The notes under the pieces: model-generated
What the model saw: only the letters and a program-made list of their open reading frames with translations
Databases searched by the model: none
Told to the model about the DNA's origin: nothing
From: Mariniphaga anaerophila
GTDB taxonomy: Bacteria; Bacteroidota; Bacteroidia; Bacteroidales; Prolixibacteraceae
Assembly: GCF_900129025.1 (NCBI RefSeq)
Contig: NZ_FQUM01000006.1
Coordinates: 1-64,000, forward strand
Direction: 5' to 3'
DNA: 64,000 nt
Shown here: positions 17,518 to 26,532 of the stretch, in pieces
Position numbering within the stretch: position 1 is the stretch's first letter
Layout of the letters: each line of letters begins with the position of its first letter
Position numbers and translations under genes: made by a program

Positions 17518-19149
17518 ATGAAAGCTGTTTTTCGCATATCACTCTTAATGGCCTCCCTGGTTTTAGCAGCCGTCACTACCATTCAGGCTCAACGAATAAT
17601 CAAAGGCACTGTTTACCGCGAAGGCAAACCGGCTGCCGGAGTTACTGTTGAAGCACACCGTGGCGGCTCAATGATGACCAGTTTCGATGGGAAATATGAA
17701 ATTGAAGCTGACGCTAAAACCAAGTGGATCAGATTTACTTTTATCAACGAATCTGAAAGGATGGACATTTCAGATAAGCAAGGTGATGTGTTCGATTTTG
17801 CATTTGACGGAAAACTTCCCGGAAATGGAGAAGAAACTGAATCGGGTGATGTGATATTGAAATCTGCAGAAGAACTGATTCGTGAACAAGACAGGGACTT
17901 TATGAACGAATTGTCTTTATACAACGAATTCTACAAGCAGGACAATATTGAATCTGCAATGCCTCACTGGAAAAAAGTTTACACTACATATCCAAAATCA
18001 ACCCTGAATATATACATCCACGGTTCCAATATGTACGAAAAACTCATCGAAAAAGCTGCTACTCCCGAAGAAAAAGGCAAACTCATTGATGAATTAATGA
18101 AGCTTTACGATAAGAGAACCAAGTACTTTGGAGAAAAAGGCTATGTTTTAGGAAGAAAAGCAACAGCATGGTTGAAGTATAAACTGGATAACGACCGGGC
18201 TCTGGACAATGGAGATTTGAAAGAAACTCTGAAAAAAGGTTACGACTGGCTGAACGAATCAGTTACAGAAAGAGGGAACGAGTCTGAACTTCCGGTACTG
18301 GTTTTATTAATGCAGACTTCGCGTTCGTTATTCAAACTGGGCGAATTACCAAAAGAAACAGTTGTAAAAAATTACGACACCTGCAATTCAATTCTAAATG
18401 CTACGCTGGATAAAACAACAGATGCCGAAACGGTTAAGAACATCGGCGACGTTCAGGCCTACATCGAAGACATATTTGGCACATCGGGAGCTGCTGATTG
18501 CGAAGCTTTGGTAAATATTTTCACACCGCAGTACGAAAGTAAAAAAGACGATGTGGAATTCATTAAAACCATGTTGCGCCGCCTCGGCAACGCCAATTGT
18601 GACGAAACTCCGCTGTTTTCTGAAGCAACAGAAAAATTGTATGAGCTTGAACCATCGGCAGAGGCTGCATTTAACATGGCACGCCGCTTCGTTAAAAGAG
18701 ACGACGCCGAAAGAGCAAAAAATTACTACCAGCAGGCAATGGAGCAGGAAACCGACAACGAATTGTTGGCTAAATATTACTACGAATACGCTCTGTTCAT
18801 TTACGCAAAAGAACACGCTTTGCAGGAAGCCAGAACTTACGCTAAAAAAGCGATGGATATAAAATCTGATTACTGCGAAGCCTTAATGTTGATTGGTGAT
18901 ATTTATGTAGCAGCAAGCCGTTCGTTCGGGTCAGACGATTTTGAAAAATCAACCGTATTCTGGCTGGCTGTAGATTATTACGAACGCGCTCGTTCAAATC
19001 CGGACTGCGCCGTAGATGCATCTAAAAAAGCAAAAGACTACCGCAAGTACTTCCCAAATAAAGAAGAAGCTTTCTTCCGCAGTTTGCAGGAAGGACAAAC
19101 CTACAAAGTAGGAGGTTGGATCAATGAAAGCACAAAAGTCAGGTTCTAG
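17518..19149 (+). CDS. TPR protein with N-terminal carboxypeptidase-regulatory-like domain
   Basis: This is a secreted or periplasmic 543-residue protein. A signal peptide ends at about TIQAQ. Next comes an Ig-like CarboxypepD_reg-type domain (IIKGTVYREGKPAAGVTV, DGKYEIEA), typical of Bacteroidota surface proteins. From about residue 130 the protein is helical with TPR-like repeats, clearest at AFNMARRFVKRDDAERAKNY and in the following YYEYALFIYAKE segment. The frame is open upstream to 17476, but ATG 17518 gives the signal peptide directly. Its 3' end overlaps lptC by 26 bases. Such proteins often serve as assembly scaffolds; the specific role here is unknown. Confidence 0.8.
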   Translation: MKAVFRISLLMASLVLAAVTTIQAQRIIKGTVYREGKPAAGVTVEAHRGGSMMTSFDGKYEIEADAKTKWIRFTFINESERMDISDKQGDVFDFAFDGKLPGNGEETESGDVILKSAEELIREQDRDFMNELSLYNEFYKQDNIESAMPHWKKVYTTYPKSTLNIYIHGSNMYEKLIEKAATPEEKGKLIDELMKLYDKRTKYFGEKGYVLGRKATAWLKYKLDNDRALDNGDLKETLKKGYDWLNESVTERGNESELPVLVLLMQTSRSLFKLGELPKETVVKNYDTCNSILNATLDKTTDAETVKNIGDVQAYIEDIFGTSGAADCEALVNIFTPQYESKKDDVEFIKTMLRRLGNANCDETPLFSEATEKLYELEPSAEAAFNMARRFVKRDDAERAKNYYQQAMEQETDNELLAKYYYEYALFIYAKEHALQEARTYAKKAMDIKSDYCEALMLIGDIYVAASRSFGSDDFEKSTVFWLAVDYYERARSNPDCAVDASKKAKDYRKYFPNKEEAFFRSLQEGQTYKVGGWINESTKVRF

Positions 19150-19804
19150 AACCTTCAAAATATTATATTATTTGCGAATTGCAGCCCTTTTTGCAGGGGC
19201 TGCATTTCTTTTCTTTGGCTGCGAAAATAACATCGAGAAGATAAAAGCATTCAGCTCTTCCGACAATCTGCCCGACATGGAAGCTGCCACCTTTGAAACC
19301 ATGTTTACCGACAGTGGTGAGGTGCGTTTCTTTCTGAAAGCTCCAACAGTTCTGCATTTCGACGGCGAGGGAAAACCATACTTCGAGTTTCCCGACGGTA
19401 TTGAGCTCATAAAATACGACGAGCACGAACAGGTGATTTCCAGCATTACTGCCGATTACGCCAAACAATTCGAAAAAGAAGAAAAGTGGGAGGCAAAAAA
19501 CAATGTTGTGGCAACCAATGCTCAGGGTGACACACTGAAAACCGAGCACCTCATTTGGGAAGAAAAAGACGAGAAAATTCATACGGAAGAATTCGTCCGG
19601 ATTATCCGCGAAAACCAGATTATTACCGGAATTGGATTTCAGTCTGACCAGTCGCTGCAAAACTGGAGAATAAAAAATCCAAAAGGAACAATTTATATCG
19701 ACATGGAAAATCCGCAGCCTCAGCCAGCCGATTCTGTTCCACCAACACTCCAGGAGGCTCCGAAACAAAATACTTTGCAAAAACCGCTGAATCTCGGAAA
19801 TTAG
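19124..19804 (+). CDS. lptC: LPS export ABC transporter periplasmic protein LptC
   Basis: LptC is the bitopic or lipid-anchored component that receives LPS from the LptBFG transporter and passes it to LptA. The N-terminus has a hydrophobic segment ending in a lipobox-like LFFGC, so it is probably lipidated, as is common in Bacteroidota LptC. The jelly-roll domain covers about residues 50-190, with ITADYA, WEAKNNVVATNAQGD and LIWEEKDEKIHTEEFVRI matching the family. The C-terminus is proline-rich. Length is 226 residues. It is the last gene of an overlapping chain that starts at nadB. Confidence 0.85.
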   Translation: MKAQKSGSRTFKILYYLRIAALFAGAAFLFFGCENNIEKIKAFSSSDNLPDMEAATFETMFTDSGEVRFFLKAPTVLHFDGEGKPYFEFPDGIELIKYDEHEQVISSITADYAKQFEKEEKWEAKNNVVATNAQGDTLKTEHLIWEEKDEKIHTEEFVRIIRENQIITGIGFQSDQSLQNWRIKNPKGTIYIDMENPQPQPADSVPPTLQEAPKQNTLQKPLNLGN

Positions 19805-19972
19805 CCCGAAGCTTTCCGTTCTCAGGCATTTATAAACGGAGGAAGCATTAAAAATCGCGCGGCAACAACACAAAAAACAGGAGTTATTTTACTGATAAAC
19901 AATAACATACGTCCGATATTAAACCACACCTCCAAAAGTGGATAAAATCTCGCGGATTCCTTTGAAAATTAC

Positions 19973-19980
19973 TATATTCG
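19973..19980 (+). promoter_or_regulatory. candidate -7 box for the foldase gene
   Basis: TATATTCG is a one-base variant of TAnnTTTG, 48 bases before the ATG. No matching -33 element was found, so this is a weak call. Confidence 0.35.
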
Positions 19981-20028
19981 TAGCTCGAAAAAAACAAGTA
20001 AATTTTGCATTAAAATAACTGTAAATCA

Positions 20029-22152
20029 ATGGCAACGTTACAAACGATTAGAACAAAAGCAGGATTACTGGTAGCAATTGTGATTGGTATCTCACTTGCT
20101 GCATTTATCCTGGGCGACATGTTTCAGGGGGGAAGCTCCATCCTTCAAGGCAACCGCATGGAAGTAGGAGAAGTCAATGGAGAATCGATTCAATACCCTC
20201 AATTCCAACAAGAAGTTGAAAAATTGGGTGATATCTACCGCATGAATACATCGCAAAACCAGTTAGATGAAAACACATGGGTACAGGTTCGTGAACAAAC
20301 CTGGCAGACTATGATCAGAGACATTGTGATGAATGATGTGTACAAAAAAATTGGGATTACAGTTAGTTCAGACGAACTTTTTGATATGCTTCAGGGAACA
20401 AACCTCCACCCTATTGTTCAGCAACTTTTCAGAAACCCGAACACCGGGCAGGTTGATCGTGGTGCAGTAGTACAGTTCCTCAAAAACCTGGAAACAGGTG
20501 TTGCTCCGGAACAGCGCCATTACTGGCTTTATCTCGAAAACCAAATTGTAGACGAGCGCATTCAATCAAAATACAACAGTCTGGTTGGGAAAGGATTGTA
20601 CGTTACTTCACAGGAAGCATCAAACAGCCTCGCCGGAAGAAACAAAGAAGTTAGTTTCGACTACGTTGCGCTGAATCACACATCGGTAGCAGACAGTCAG
20701 GTAGTTGTAACAGAAAAAGACCTGAAAGACTATTACAATAAAAATCAGGACACCTACAAACAGGAAAAATTACGTCAGATAGAATACATTACATTTCCGG
20801 TAGAGCCTTCGGAACAGGATTTTAAAGACACTGAGAAATGGATTAACGATGTTGTTTCCGACTTTGCATCAGCAACTGACAATGCTGCTTTTGTAAACTC
20901 AAACTCTGATGTCGACTTTGACGACACCTGGTACAAACAATCGGATCTTCCGGAAGATATTGCAACTTGGGTTTTTGAAAACGATGCAAAAATCAACGAC
21001 ATTTTCGGCCCTTATTTTGAAGACAACGCTTACAAACTTGCGAAATTACACGCATCTGAAATGTTGCCTGATTCAGTTGAAGCACGCCACATTTTATTGC
21101 AGGTAAATACACAGCAGGAGCTTATTGCACAGCAAGCACTTGCCGACAGTTTAAAAACTGCAATTGAAAATGGCAGTGATTTCTCTAAACTGGCGATGGA
21201 ATTTTCAGCCGACCAGGGGTCTGCAATCCAGGGAGGTGAATTGGGATGGTTTGGCCGCGGCCAGATGGTAAAACCATTTGAAGAAGCAGCCTTCAATAAC
21301 AAGGTTAAAGAAGTATCTGTTGTAACTTCCCAGTTCGGAATTCATATTATTCAAACCACCGCTCGCGGTCAGTTGTCGCGCCAGGTGCAAATTGCCTACC
21401 TTGTAAGAAACGTAACGCCCAGCACTCAGACTTACCAGAGTGTTTACGCAAAAGCCAGCGAGTTTGCAGGGAAAAACGTCACCAAAGAAGATTTTGATGC
21501 AGCCGCTACTGAGCAAAAAATCAATAAAAGAAGTGCATCACTCCGCGAAACAGATCGCCAGGTTGCTGCACTGGAAAACTCACGCCAGTTGGTAAGAGCG
21601 GCATTCAGCTCAAAAGTTGGTTCAATTGTGGAAGACCAGCAGGGTTCTACCATTTTCGACTTCGGCGATAATTTCGTAATTGCTACCCTTGTTTCAGCGT
21701 CTGAAGAAGGCGTTGCGAGCTTCGAAAGTGTAAAAGCCCGTGTTGAACTGGCCGTATTAAAAGAAAAGAAATTACAATTCCTGGCTGAAAAAGCGAAAAA
21801 AGCCATGGAAGGGAAAACTGACTTGGAAGCCATTGCTTCTGAACTTGGCTCTACTGTTAAAAATGCAGCCAACATTAACCTTACTTCCATTCAAATTCCC
21901 GGAATAGGAATGGAACCGAAAGTTGTCGGCACTGCAACAAACATGTCGCCCGACCAGATTTCCCAACCTGTAGCTGGCAAAAATGGCGTATATATTATAA
22001 AGGTTATCACTGTTAACGAAGGCGATAATCAGGATACAGAGGGCGAAAGAGCCCGTCTTGCCCAGAGTCTTACATTCAGGGCTGCTTCTCAGGCTTACAA
22101 CGTTCACCGCGAAAAAGCTGAAATAGAAGACGAGAGAAGCAAATTCTATTAA
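20029..22152 (+). CDS. PpiD/SurA-type peptidylprolyl isomerase
   Basis: This is a membrane-anchored periplasmic foldase. Residues 12-30 form one N-terminal transmembrane helix (GLLVAIVIGISLAAFILGD), and a SurA_N-like chaperone region follows. One parvulin domain lies at about 345-445, with EARHILLQV, FSKLAMEFSADQGSAIQGGELGWFG and FGIHIIQ. A second, degenerate segment precedes the charged C-terminus. The layout and 707-residue length match PpiD (one TM plus one parvulin domain) more than soluble SurA. It probably assists outer membrane protein folding. It is followed by a terminator and is separated from lptC by 224 bases. Confidence 0.9.
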   Translation: MATLQTIRTKAGLLVAIVIGISLAAFILGDMFQGGSSILQGNRMEVGEVNGESIQYPQFQQEVEKLGDIYRMNTSQNQLDENTWVQVREQTWQTMIRDIVMNDVYKKIGITVSSDELFDMLQGTNLHPIVQQLFRNPNTGQVDRGAVVQFLKNLETGVAPEQRHYWLYLENQIVDERIQSKYNSLVGKGLYVTSQEASNSLAGRNKEVSFDYVALNHTSVADSQVVVTEKDLKDYYNKNQDTYKQEKLRQIEYITFPVEPSEQDFKDTEKWINDVVSDFASATDNAAFVNSNSDVDFDDTWYKQSDLPEDIATWVFENDAKINDIFGPYFEDNAYKLAKLHASEMLPDSVEARHILLQVNTQQELIAQQALADSLKTAIENGSDFSKLAMEFSADQGSAIQGGELGWFGRGQMVKPFEEAAFNNKVKEVSVVTSQFGIHIIQTTARGQLSRQVQIAYLVRNVTPSTQTYQSVYAKASEFAGKNVTKEDFDAAATEQKINKRSASLRETDRQVAALENSRQLVRAAFSSKVGSIVEDQQGSTIFDFGDNFVIATLVSASEEGVASFESVKARVELAVLKEKKLQFLAEKAKKAMEGKTDLEAIASELGSTVKNAANINLTSIQIPGIGMEPKVVGTATNMSPDQISQPVAGKNGVYIIKVITVNEGDNQDTEGERARLAQSLTFRAASQAYNVHREKAEIEDERSKFY

Positions 22153-22178
22153 TAAAATTTCAATTAAATAAAGAAAAG

Positions 22179-22211
22179 GCTGCCTGATTTTTTTCAGACA
22201 GCTTTTTTTTT
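22179..22211 (+). terminator. intrinsic terminator after the foldase gene
   Basis: GCTGCCTGA pairs with TCAGACAGC with one mismatch, around a short T-rich loop, and is followed by a run of nine T. It lies 26 bases past the stop codon. Confidence 0.8.
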
Positions 22212-22281
22212 GCAATGATTAATTTGAGTTAAATCAATTTCAGCAGTTTAGTTGTTATTTTATAAATGATCAAAAAAAAGA

Positions 22282-22289
22282 TATTTTTG
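22282..22289 (+). promoter_or_regulatory. candidate -7 box for gpmI
   Basis: TATTTTTG fits TAnnTTTG and lies 32 bases before the gpmI ATG, downstream of the preceding terminator. The nearest TTG upstream (22252-22254) is too far for the usual -33 spacing. Confidence 0.5.
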
Positions 22290-22321
22290 TCTGTTCGCAT
22301 AAAAAAACAAAAAATAATAAT

Positions 22322-23857
22322 ATGGCAGGAGTACAAAAAACACTATTGATGATCCTTGATGGATGGGGAATTGGAGACGGCTCGAAACGTGATATTATTT
22401 CACAGGCACCCACTCCGTTTATCGATTCATTGTTTAAAAAATACCCAAATTCTCAACTACTTGCATCTGGCGAAAATGTAGGGTTGCCCGACGGACAAAT
22501 GGGTAATTCCGAAGTAGGTCACCTTAATATCGGTGCTGGCCGTGTGCTTTACCAGGATATGGTAAAAATTACACGCGCCATAAAAGACAAATCGCTTTGG
22601 GAAAACCCTCAAATTGTAAAAGCTTACAAATACGCCAAAGAGAACAACAAAAAAGTACACCTCATCGGGCTGATTGGCCCCGGAGGAGTGCATGCACTGA
22701 GTTCTCATATGGTAGCGTTGAGCCAGATCGCCACCGACATGGGTCTGAAAGATGTTTTCGTTCACGGGCTAACTGACGGACGTGACACCGACCCGCGCTC
22801 CGGATACGGATTCATAAAAAATGATCTGGAGGCTTTAAAGGATACCAATGCAAAATTTGCTTCATTTATTGGCCGCTATTACGGAATGGATCGTGACAAA
22901 AATTACGACCGTTTAAAACTGGCTTACGATCTTTACACGCTTGGAAAAGGTGAAAAATCCACAGATATTCTGGAATCTGTTCAGAAATCATACGACAACG
23001 GAGTAACCGACGAGTTTCTGAAACCAATTGTAATGGTAAACGAACAGGGAGAACCGCTGGCAAAAATTGAAGAAAATGATGTAGTAATCTGTTTCAACTT
23101 CCGCACAGACAGGTTGCGCCAGACCACCATCGCATTCACCCAGCAAGACCTTCCCGAATACGGCATGAACAAAATGAATCTGCAGTGGTACACAATGACC
23201 AACTACAAAGCAGATTTCAAAAATGTAAATGTCATTTTCGACAAAGAAAACGTTGTCAACACCATGGGCGAAATGGTTGAAAAAGCAGGGCTAAAACAAA
23301 TCCGAATTGCAGAAACCGAAAAATACGCTCACGTTACTTTCTTCTTTAGCGGTGGACGCGAAGAGCCTTTCAACGGAGAAGAACGTGTTATGGTACAGTC
23401 TCCAAAAGTTCCTACTTACGACCTGCAACCCGAAATGTCGGCTCCAAAAGTGAAGGATAAAATTGTTCCCAAATTGAAAAATCAGGAAGCAGACTTTGTT
23501 TGTCTGAACTTCGCAAATGGAGATATGGTTGGTCACACCGGCGTTTACGACGCCATTTACAAAGCAGTAACTGCTGTTGACCAGTGCGCCAAAGAAGTTG
23601 TAGAAGCAGCGCTGGAAGGCAATTACGATGTATTAATTATTGCTGACCACGGAAATGCCGACAATGCGCTCAACGAGGATGGTTCTCAAAATACAGCGCA
23701 TTCGCTGAACCCGGTTCCTTGTATTTACGTCAGCAACAACCACACCGATGTAAAACTTCAAAACGGTATTCTTGCTGACGTGGCGCCTACTTTGTTAAAC
23801 GTTATGGGGCTGGAAGTTCCAAAAGAAATGACAGGAAAAAATCTGATTGAAAAGTAA
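22322..23857 (+). CDS. gpmI: 2,3-bisphosphoglycerate-independent phosphoglycerate mutase
   Basis: This enzyme interconverts 3- and 2-phosphoglycerate in glycolysis using two Mn ions and a phosphoserine intermediate. The alkaline-phosphatase-superfamily start LLMILDGWGIG carries metal ligand Asp13, and the phosphoserine is Ser63 in GQMGNSEVGHLNIGAGR. HGLTDGRDTDP follows. Metal ligands recur in FANGDMVGHTG and IADHGNADN. Length is 511 residues, normal for the family. It stands alone, with its own promoter box and a following hairpin. Confidence 0.97.
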   Translation: MAGVQKTLLMILDGWGIGDGSKRDIISQAPTPFIDSLFKKYPNSQLLASGENVGLPDGQMGNSEVGHLNIGAGRVLYQDMVKITRAIKDKSLWENPQIVKAYKYAKENNKKVHLIGLIGPGGVHALSSHMVALSQIATDMGLKDVFVHGLTDGRDTDPRSGYGFIKNDLEALKDTNAKFASFIGRYYGMDRDKNYDRLKLAYDLYTLGKGEKSTDILESVQKSYDNGVTDEFLKPIVMVNEQGEPLAKIEENDVVICFNFRTDRLRQTTIAFTQQDLPEYGMNKMNLQWYTMTNYKADFKNVNVIFDKENVVNTMGEMVEKAGLKQIRIAETEKYAHVTFFFSGGREEPFNGEERVMVQSPKVPTYDLQPEMSAPKVKDKIVPKLKNQEADFVCLNFANGDMVGHTGVYDAIYKAVTAVDQCAKEVVEAALEGNYDVLIIADHGNADNALNEDGSQNTAHSLNPVPCIYVSNNHTDVKLQNGILADVAPTLLNVMGLEVPKEMTGKNLIEK

Positions 23858-23881
23858 TAACGAATTTTCGTTCTGAATAAG

Positions 23882-23909
23882 GAGAGAAGTCTTCAACGAG
23901 GCTTCTCTC
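23882..23909 (+). terminator. hairpin after gpmI, probable terminator
   Basis: GAGAGAAGTC pairs with GGCTTCTCTC (ten pairs, one G-T) around an eight-base loop, 25 bases past the stop. The T tract after it is short. Confidence 0.6.
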
Positions 23910-23941
23910 TTTAGCTAAAAGAACATTTATAAAGTACTACA

Positions 23942-24532
23942 ATGATTGAAATCGGACGCACTATTTTAAGCCACGCCATATTTGACCAGCATTTTGTTTG
24001 TGACTTGTTTAAATGCAAAGGAGCATGTTGTATCGAAGGTGATTCTGGTGCGCCGCTAACTCCCGAAGAGGCAAAAATTACGGAAAAAGAATTTCCTAAA
24101 TTCGAAAAATACCTTCCGGAAAGCCACAAGCGGGAAATAAAAAAACAAGGGTTCTCCATGATCGACAGCGATGGCGATTTGGTAACTCCGCTGGTTAACC
24201 AACGCCAGTGTGCCTACTCTTTTTACGACAATAAAGGCATTCTTAAATGTGCTATTGAAAAAGCATTTTTCAACGGCGAAACTACTTTCAGAAAACCTGT
24301 TTCCTGTCATCTTTTTCCAATCAGAATTACTGAATACAAACAGTTTGATGCAGTAAATTACCAGGAACTTGACATTTGCAAACCGGGCCGCGATTGTGGA
24401 AAATCACAAAAAGTCCCGCTCTACAAATTTCTGAAAGAGCCGCTCATTCGAAAATACGGAGAAGAGTGGTATAAAGAAGTTGAGATTGCCGGCAACTACC
24501 TCGAAGACCAAAAGCAAAGCCGTTTGGCGTAA
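23942..24532 (+). CDS. DUF3109 family cysteine-rich protein
   Basis: The 196-residue protein has a CxxxxCxxxCC cluster at residues 20-30 (CDLFKCKGACC) and further cysteines in QRQCAY, LKCAIEK, PVSCHLFPIR and ICKPGRDCGK. This matches the DUF3109/YkgJ-like group, which is thought to bind a metal or Fe-S centre. There is no signal peptide or membrane segment, so it is predicted cytoplasmic. It lies between gpmI and a secreted protein without clear linkage. The biochemical function is not known to me. Confidence 0.8.
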   Translation: MIEIGRTILSHAIFDQHFVCDLFKCKGACCIEGDSGAPLTPEEAKITEKEFPKFEKYLPESHKREIKKQGFSMIDSDGDLVTPLVNQRQCAYSFYDNKGILKCAIEKAFFNGETTFRKPVSCHLFPIRITEYKQFDAVNYQELDICKPGRDCGKSQKVPLYKFLKEPLIRKYGEEWYKEVEIAGNYLEDQKQSRLA

Positions 24533-24899
24533 TATTCATCTTTAGGAAAAAAACCCACGCACTGTTTTTACACGCAAAAAACCGTTCCTTTATCTCCTCT
24601 TTTTTTTGAGTTGATTCCGGTGTGCTGCATTAGAATCAGTCTTTCGTTCTGGCATATCGGTCACTTACCAAAAGCAATTGCCTTAATTCCATACCTGCGT
24701 TTAACTCCACACTCCTCAAAAAACAGGGAACAGTCCCAGAATGAAACATATATTCTGATTTTGGAATTCCCTTTTCCACACAAAATACCCTCAAACAACA
24801 CACAGTCAACAATCTACAAGTTTTGGCACCTGAATTGGTAATAACAAACTGGAAACGCTTGAAGATTTTTACAAACCATTTATTAAAAGAACACAAAAC
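24533..24899. other. intergenic region
   Basis: This is a 367-base gap with weak open frames on both strands (76 and 86 codons), neither of which has protein-like composition. I see no hairpin, promoter box or repeat that I can defend. Confidence 0.4.
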
Positions 24900-25493
24900 A
24901 TGAATCGATTAATTATTGCAATTGCAACAGTTGCCTTTTGGAGCCAAAGTTTCAACGTAAGTGCTCAAACAGAAACAACCAACCACGATGTGGCAATTTC
25001 CATTCCCGAAGTTGCACTGGTGGGAATCGCAGGGGCCGACGGAGAAGGAACAACCATCAATTTAACGCCTGAAATTTCAAATCTGGAAGCGGGTGAAAAA
25101 GTTGATTTCGGCACAGCCAGCAACAGCACTCTTTGGTTAAATTATACATCGGTAATTAAAAGCCTTGGCAACGGAAATGAAAAAGCCGGCGGTAAAACAC
25201 GAAAAATAAGGGCCGAATTGAATGAAAACCTCCCCAACGGGCTGGAACTCTATCTGGAAGTTGCTCCAATCAGTTCGGGAAGTGGACAGACCGGCGCTGC
25301 CGAACAAGAAAAAGTGCTGTTGAAGAAAGGCCCGTCAACAGTTGTGGATAACATCGGAAGCTGCTACACAGAAAAAGGCGAAGGAAAAGGACACAGGTTA
25401 ACATACACACTGGGTACGAAAAAGAATCAATTCGATAAGGTGATGGCACAATCATTTTCAGTACAGGTAGTATATACAATTACTGAAAACTAA
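24900..25493 (+). CDS. secreted protein of unknown function
   Basis: The 197-residue product has a signal peptide (hydrophobic IIAIATVAFW, cleavage near VSAQ). The remainder looks like an all-beta domain, with short alternating strands, a conserved-looking NLTPEISNLEAGE near the start, and a C-terminal strand VQVVYTITEN. This ending recalls fimbrial-type and DUF4402-like beta sandwiches, but I cannot assign a family. One Cys (in GSCYTEKGEG) is present in the mature part. An intrinsic terminator follows, so it is probably monocistronic. Confidence 0.65.
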   Translation: MNRLIIAIATVAFWSQSFNVSAQTETTNHDVAISIPEVALVGIAGADGEGTTINLTPEISNLEAGEKVDFGTASNSTLWLNYTSVIKSLGNGNEKAGGKTRKIRAELNENLPNGLELYLEVAPISSGSGQTGAAEQEKVLLKKGPSTVVDNIGSCYTEKGEGKGHRLTYTLGTKKNQFDKVMAQSFSVQVVYTITEN

Positions 25494-25518
25494 AGGACAC
25501 ATCTCCGGAATATTTATC

Positions 25519-25545
25519 AGGCAGGAGCGTCACCTGCCTTTTTTT
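25519..25545 (+). terminator. intrinsic terminator
   Basis: AGGCAGG pairs perfectly with CCTGCCT around a seven-base loop and is followed by six T, 26 bases after the secreted-protein stop. Confidence 0.85.
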
Positions 25546-25592
25546 GTGTTCAATAATTTGGATGAATGATTTCGTTTTACAAATTCAAATGG

Positions 25593-25600
25593 TAATTTTG
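25593..25600 (+). promoter_or_regulatory. candidate -7 box for the CD225 gene
   Basis: TAATTTTG fits TAnnTTTG and lies 40 bases before the ATG, downstream of a terminator. A TTTCG at 25570-25574 may be a weak -33 element. Confidence 0.5.
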
Positions 25601-25640
25601 TTCTAAATGCTTCGTACCAAAACTTTAAAAATCATACATA

Positions 25641-25958
25641 ATGAACGAACAGCTTGAACAAAACTCATCGTTTAACCAACAGGCTCCTCCTCCCAACTAC
25701 CTTGCGTGGGCAATAATTACCACCATTCTGTGCTGCCTGCCTTTTGGCGTTGTATCAATTATTTATGCTGCACAGGTAAACACAAAATGGCAAATGGGCG
25801 ATTACGAAGGGGCAAAATTGTCCAGTAAAAATGCAAAAATTTGGGCATGGGTATCTTTTGGAGTTGCCATTGCCGGAGTAATTGTGTGGGCGCTTTTGGT
25901 TATTTTTGGCATAGTTGCCGGACTGGGGCTTGGAGCCCTAGAAGGAATCAATGTCTGA
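25641..25958 (+). CDS. CD225/dispanin family membrane protein
   Basis: The 105-residue protein has a Gln/Pro-rich N-terminus (NQQAPPPNYL) and two hydrophobic segments, AIITTILCCLPFGVVSIIYA and WVSFGVAIAGVIVWALLVIF. The CCxPxGxxxIxYA pattern in the first, and the intervening loop with GDYEGAKLSSKNAK, are typical of bacterial CD225 proteins. The molecular role is unknown. The DUF2752 gene starts three bases after its stop, so the two are co-transcribed. Confidence 0.85.
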   Translation: MNEQLEQNSSFNQQAPPPNYLAWAIITTILCCLPFGVVSIIYAAQVNTKWQMGDYEGAKLSSKNAKIWAWVSFGVAIAGVIVWALLVIFGIVAGLGLGALEGINV

Positions 25959-25961
25959 CCA

Positions 25962-26360
25962 ATGAAAACGCTATTAAAAGGAGGATTGCTGGTTGCTTTG
26001 GCAGCGCTGGCAGTCCTCTTTTTTGTTCTCGACCCAAACAAAAATATTATTTTCCCCCGCTGCCCATTCTACTCCCTAACCGGATTTTATTGTCCGGGCT
26101 GCGGTTCTCAACGGGCAATTCACAGCCTGTTGCACCTAAACCTCGCCGGAGTGGTTCAGAGCAATCTTCTTTTTATTCCGGCGGTGCTCACTATCGGATA
26201 CCATTTTCTGCATAAAATTCTTAACAGAAAACTCGGATGGAACCTTCCAAATATTTTTTACCTGAAGAACACGCCTTGGGTAATTCTTGCTATCATTTTA
26301 CTTTTCTGGGTGTTACGTAATATTTCGGAGTTCCCCTTTTCTGAACTGGCTCCGGGCTAG
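25962..26360 (+). CDS. DUF2752 family membrane protein
   Basis: This 132-residue integral membrane protein carries the DUF2752 signature CPFYSLTGFYCPGCGSQRA after a first helix. Two further hydrophobic segments follow. The paired cysteine motif suggests metal or redox chemistry, but no function is established. It is coupled to the CD225 gene by a three-base gap, and the pairing of these two families recurs in Bacteroidota as far as I know. Confidence 0.85.
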   Translation: MKTLLKGGLLVALAALAVLFFVLDPNKNIIFPRCPFYSLTGFYCPGCGSQRAIHSLLHLNLAGVVQSNLLFIPAVLTIGYHFLHKILNRKLGWNLPNIFYLKNTPWVILAIILLFWVLRNISEFPFSELAPG

Positions 26361-26423
26361 TATCTGTACTTTACAAAAAGCAGATTATGGTATAAAGTTT
26401 GAGTTTCGAAATAAATAAAAGTC

Positions 26424-26532
26424 ATGAAACGAACGCGAGTTTTGTTCTTTTAACCTGCACAGGCCAGAATGACTAAAACTTATGTGAGTTGCTAAATACC
26501 GTTCTATTTTTGAACTTTCAAAAATCAAAAAG
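26424..26532 (+). repeat. leader repeat, copy 2 (degenerate)
   Basis: This is the most divergent copy of the repeated leader. It keeps ATGAAACGAAC at its left end, AATGACTAAAACTTATGTGA in the middle, GAGTTGCT, and TTTTTGAAC plus AAATCAAAAA near the right end. It ends at the lipoprotein ATG. It is shorter (109 bases) because the ATTTTATACAG block before the start codon is missing. The hairpin is reduced to GTTC/GAAC. Confidence 0.7.

Noticed and set aside
24611-24896. Small ORFs on both strands in the gap before the secreted protein gene
   Set aside because: Neither has protein-like composition, start context or motifs; they overlap each other.
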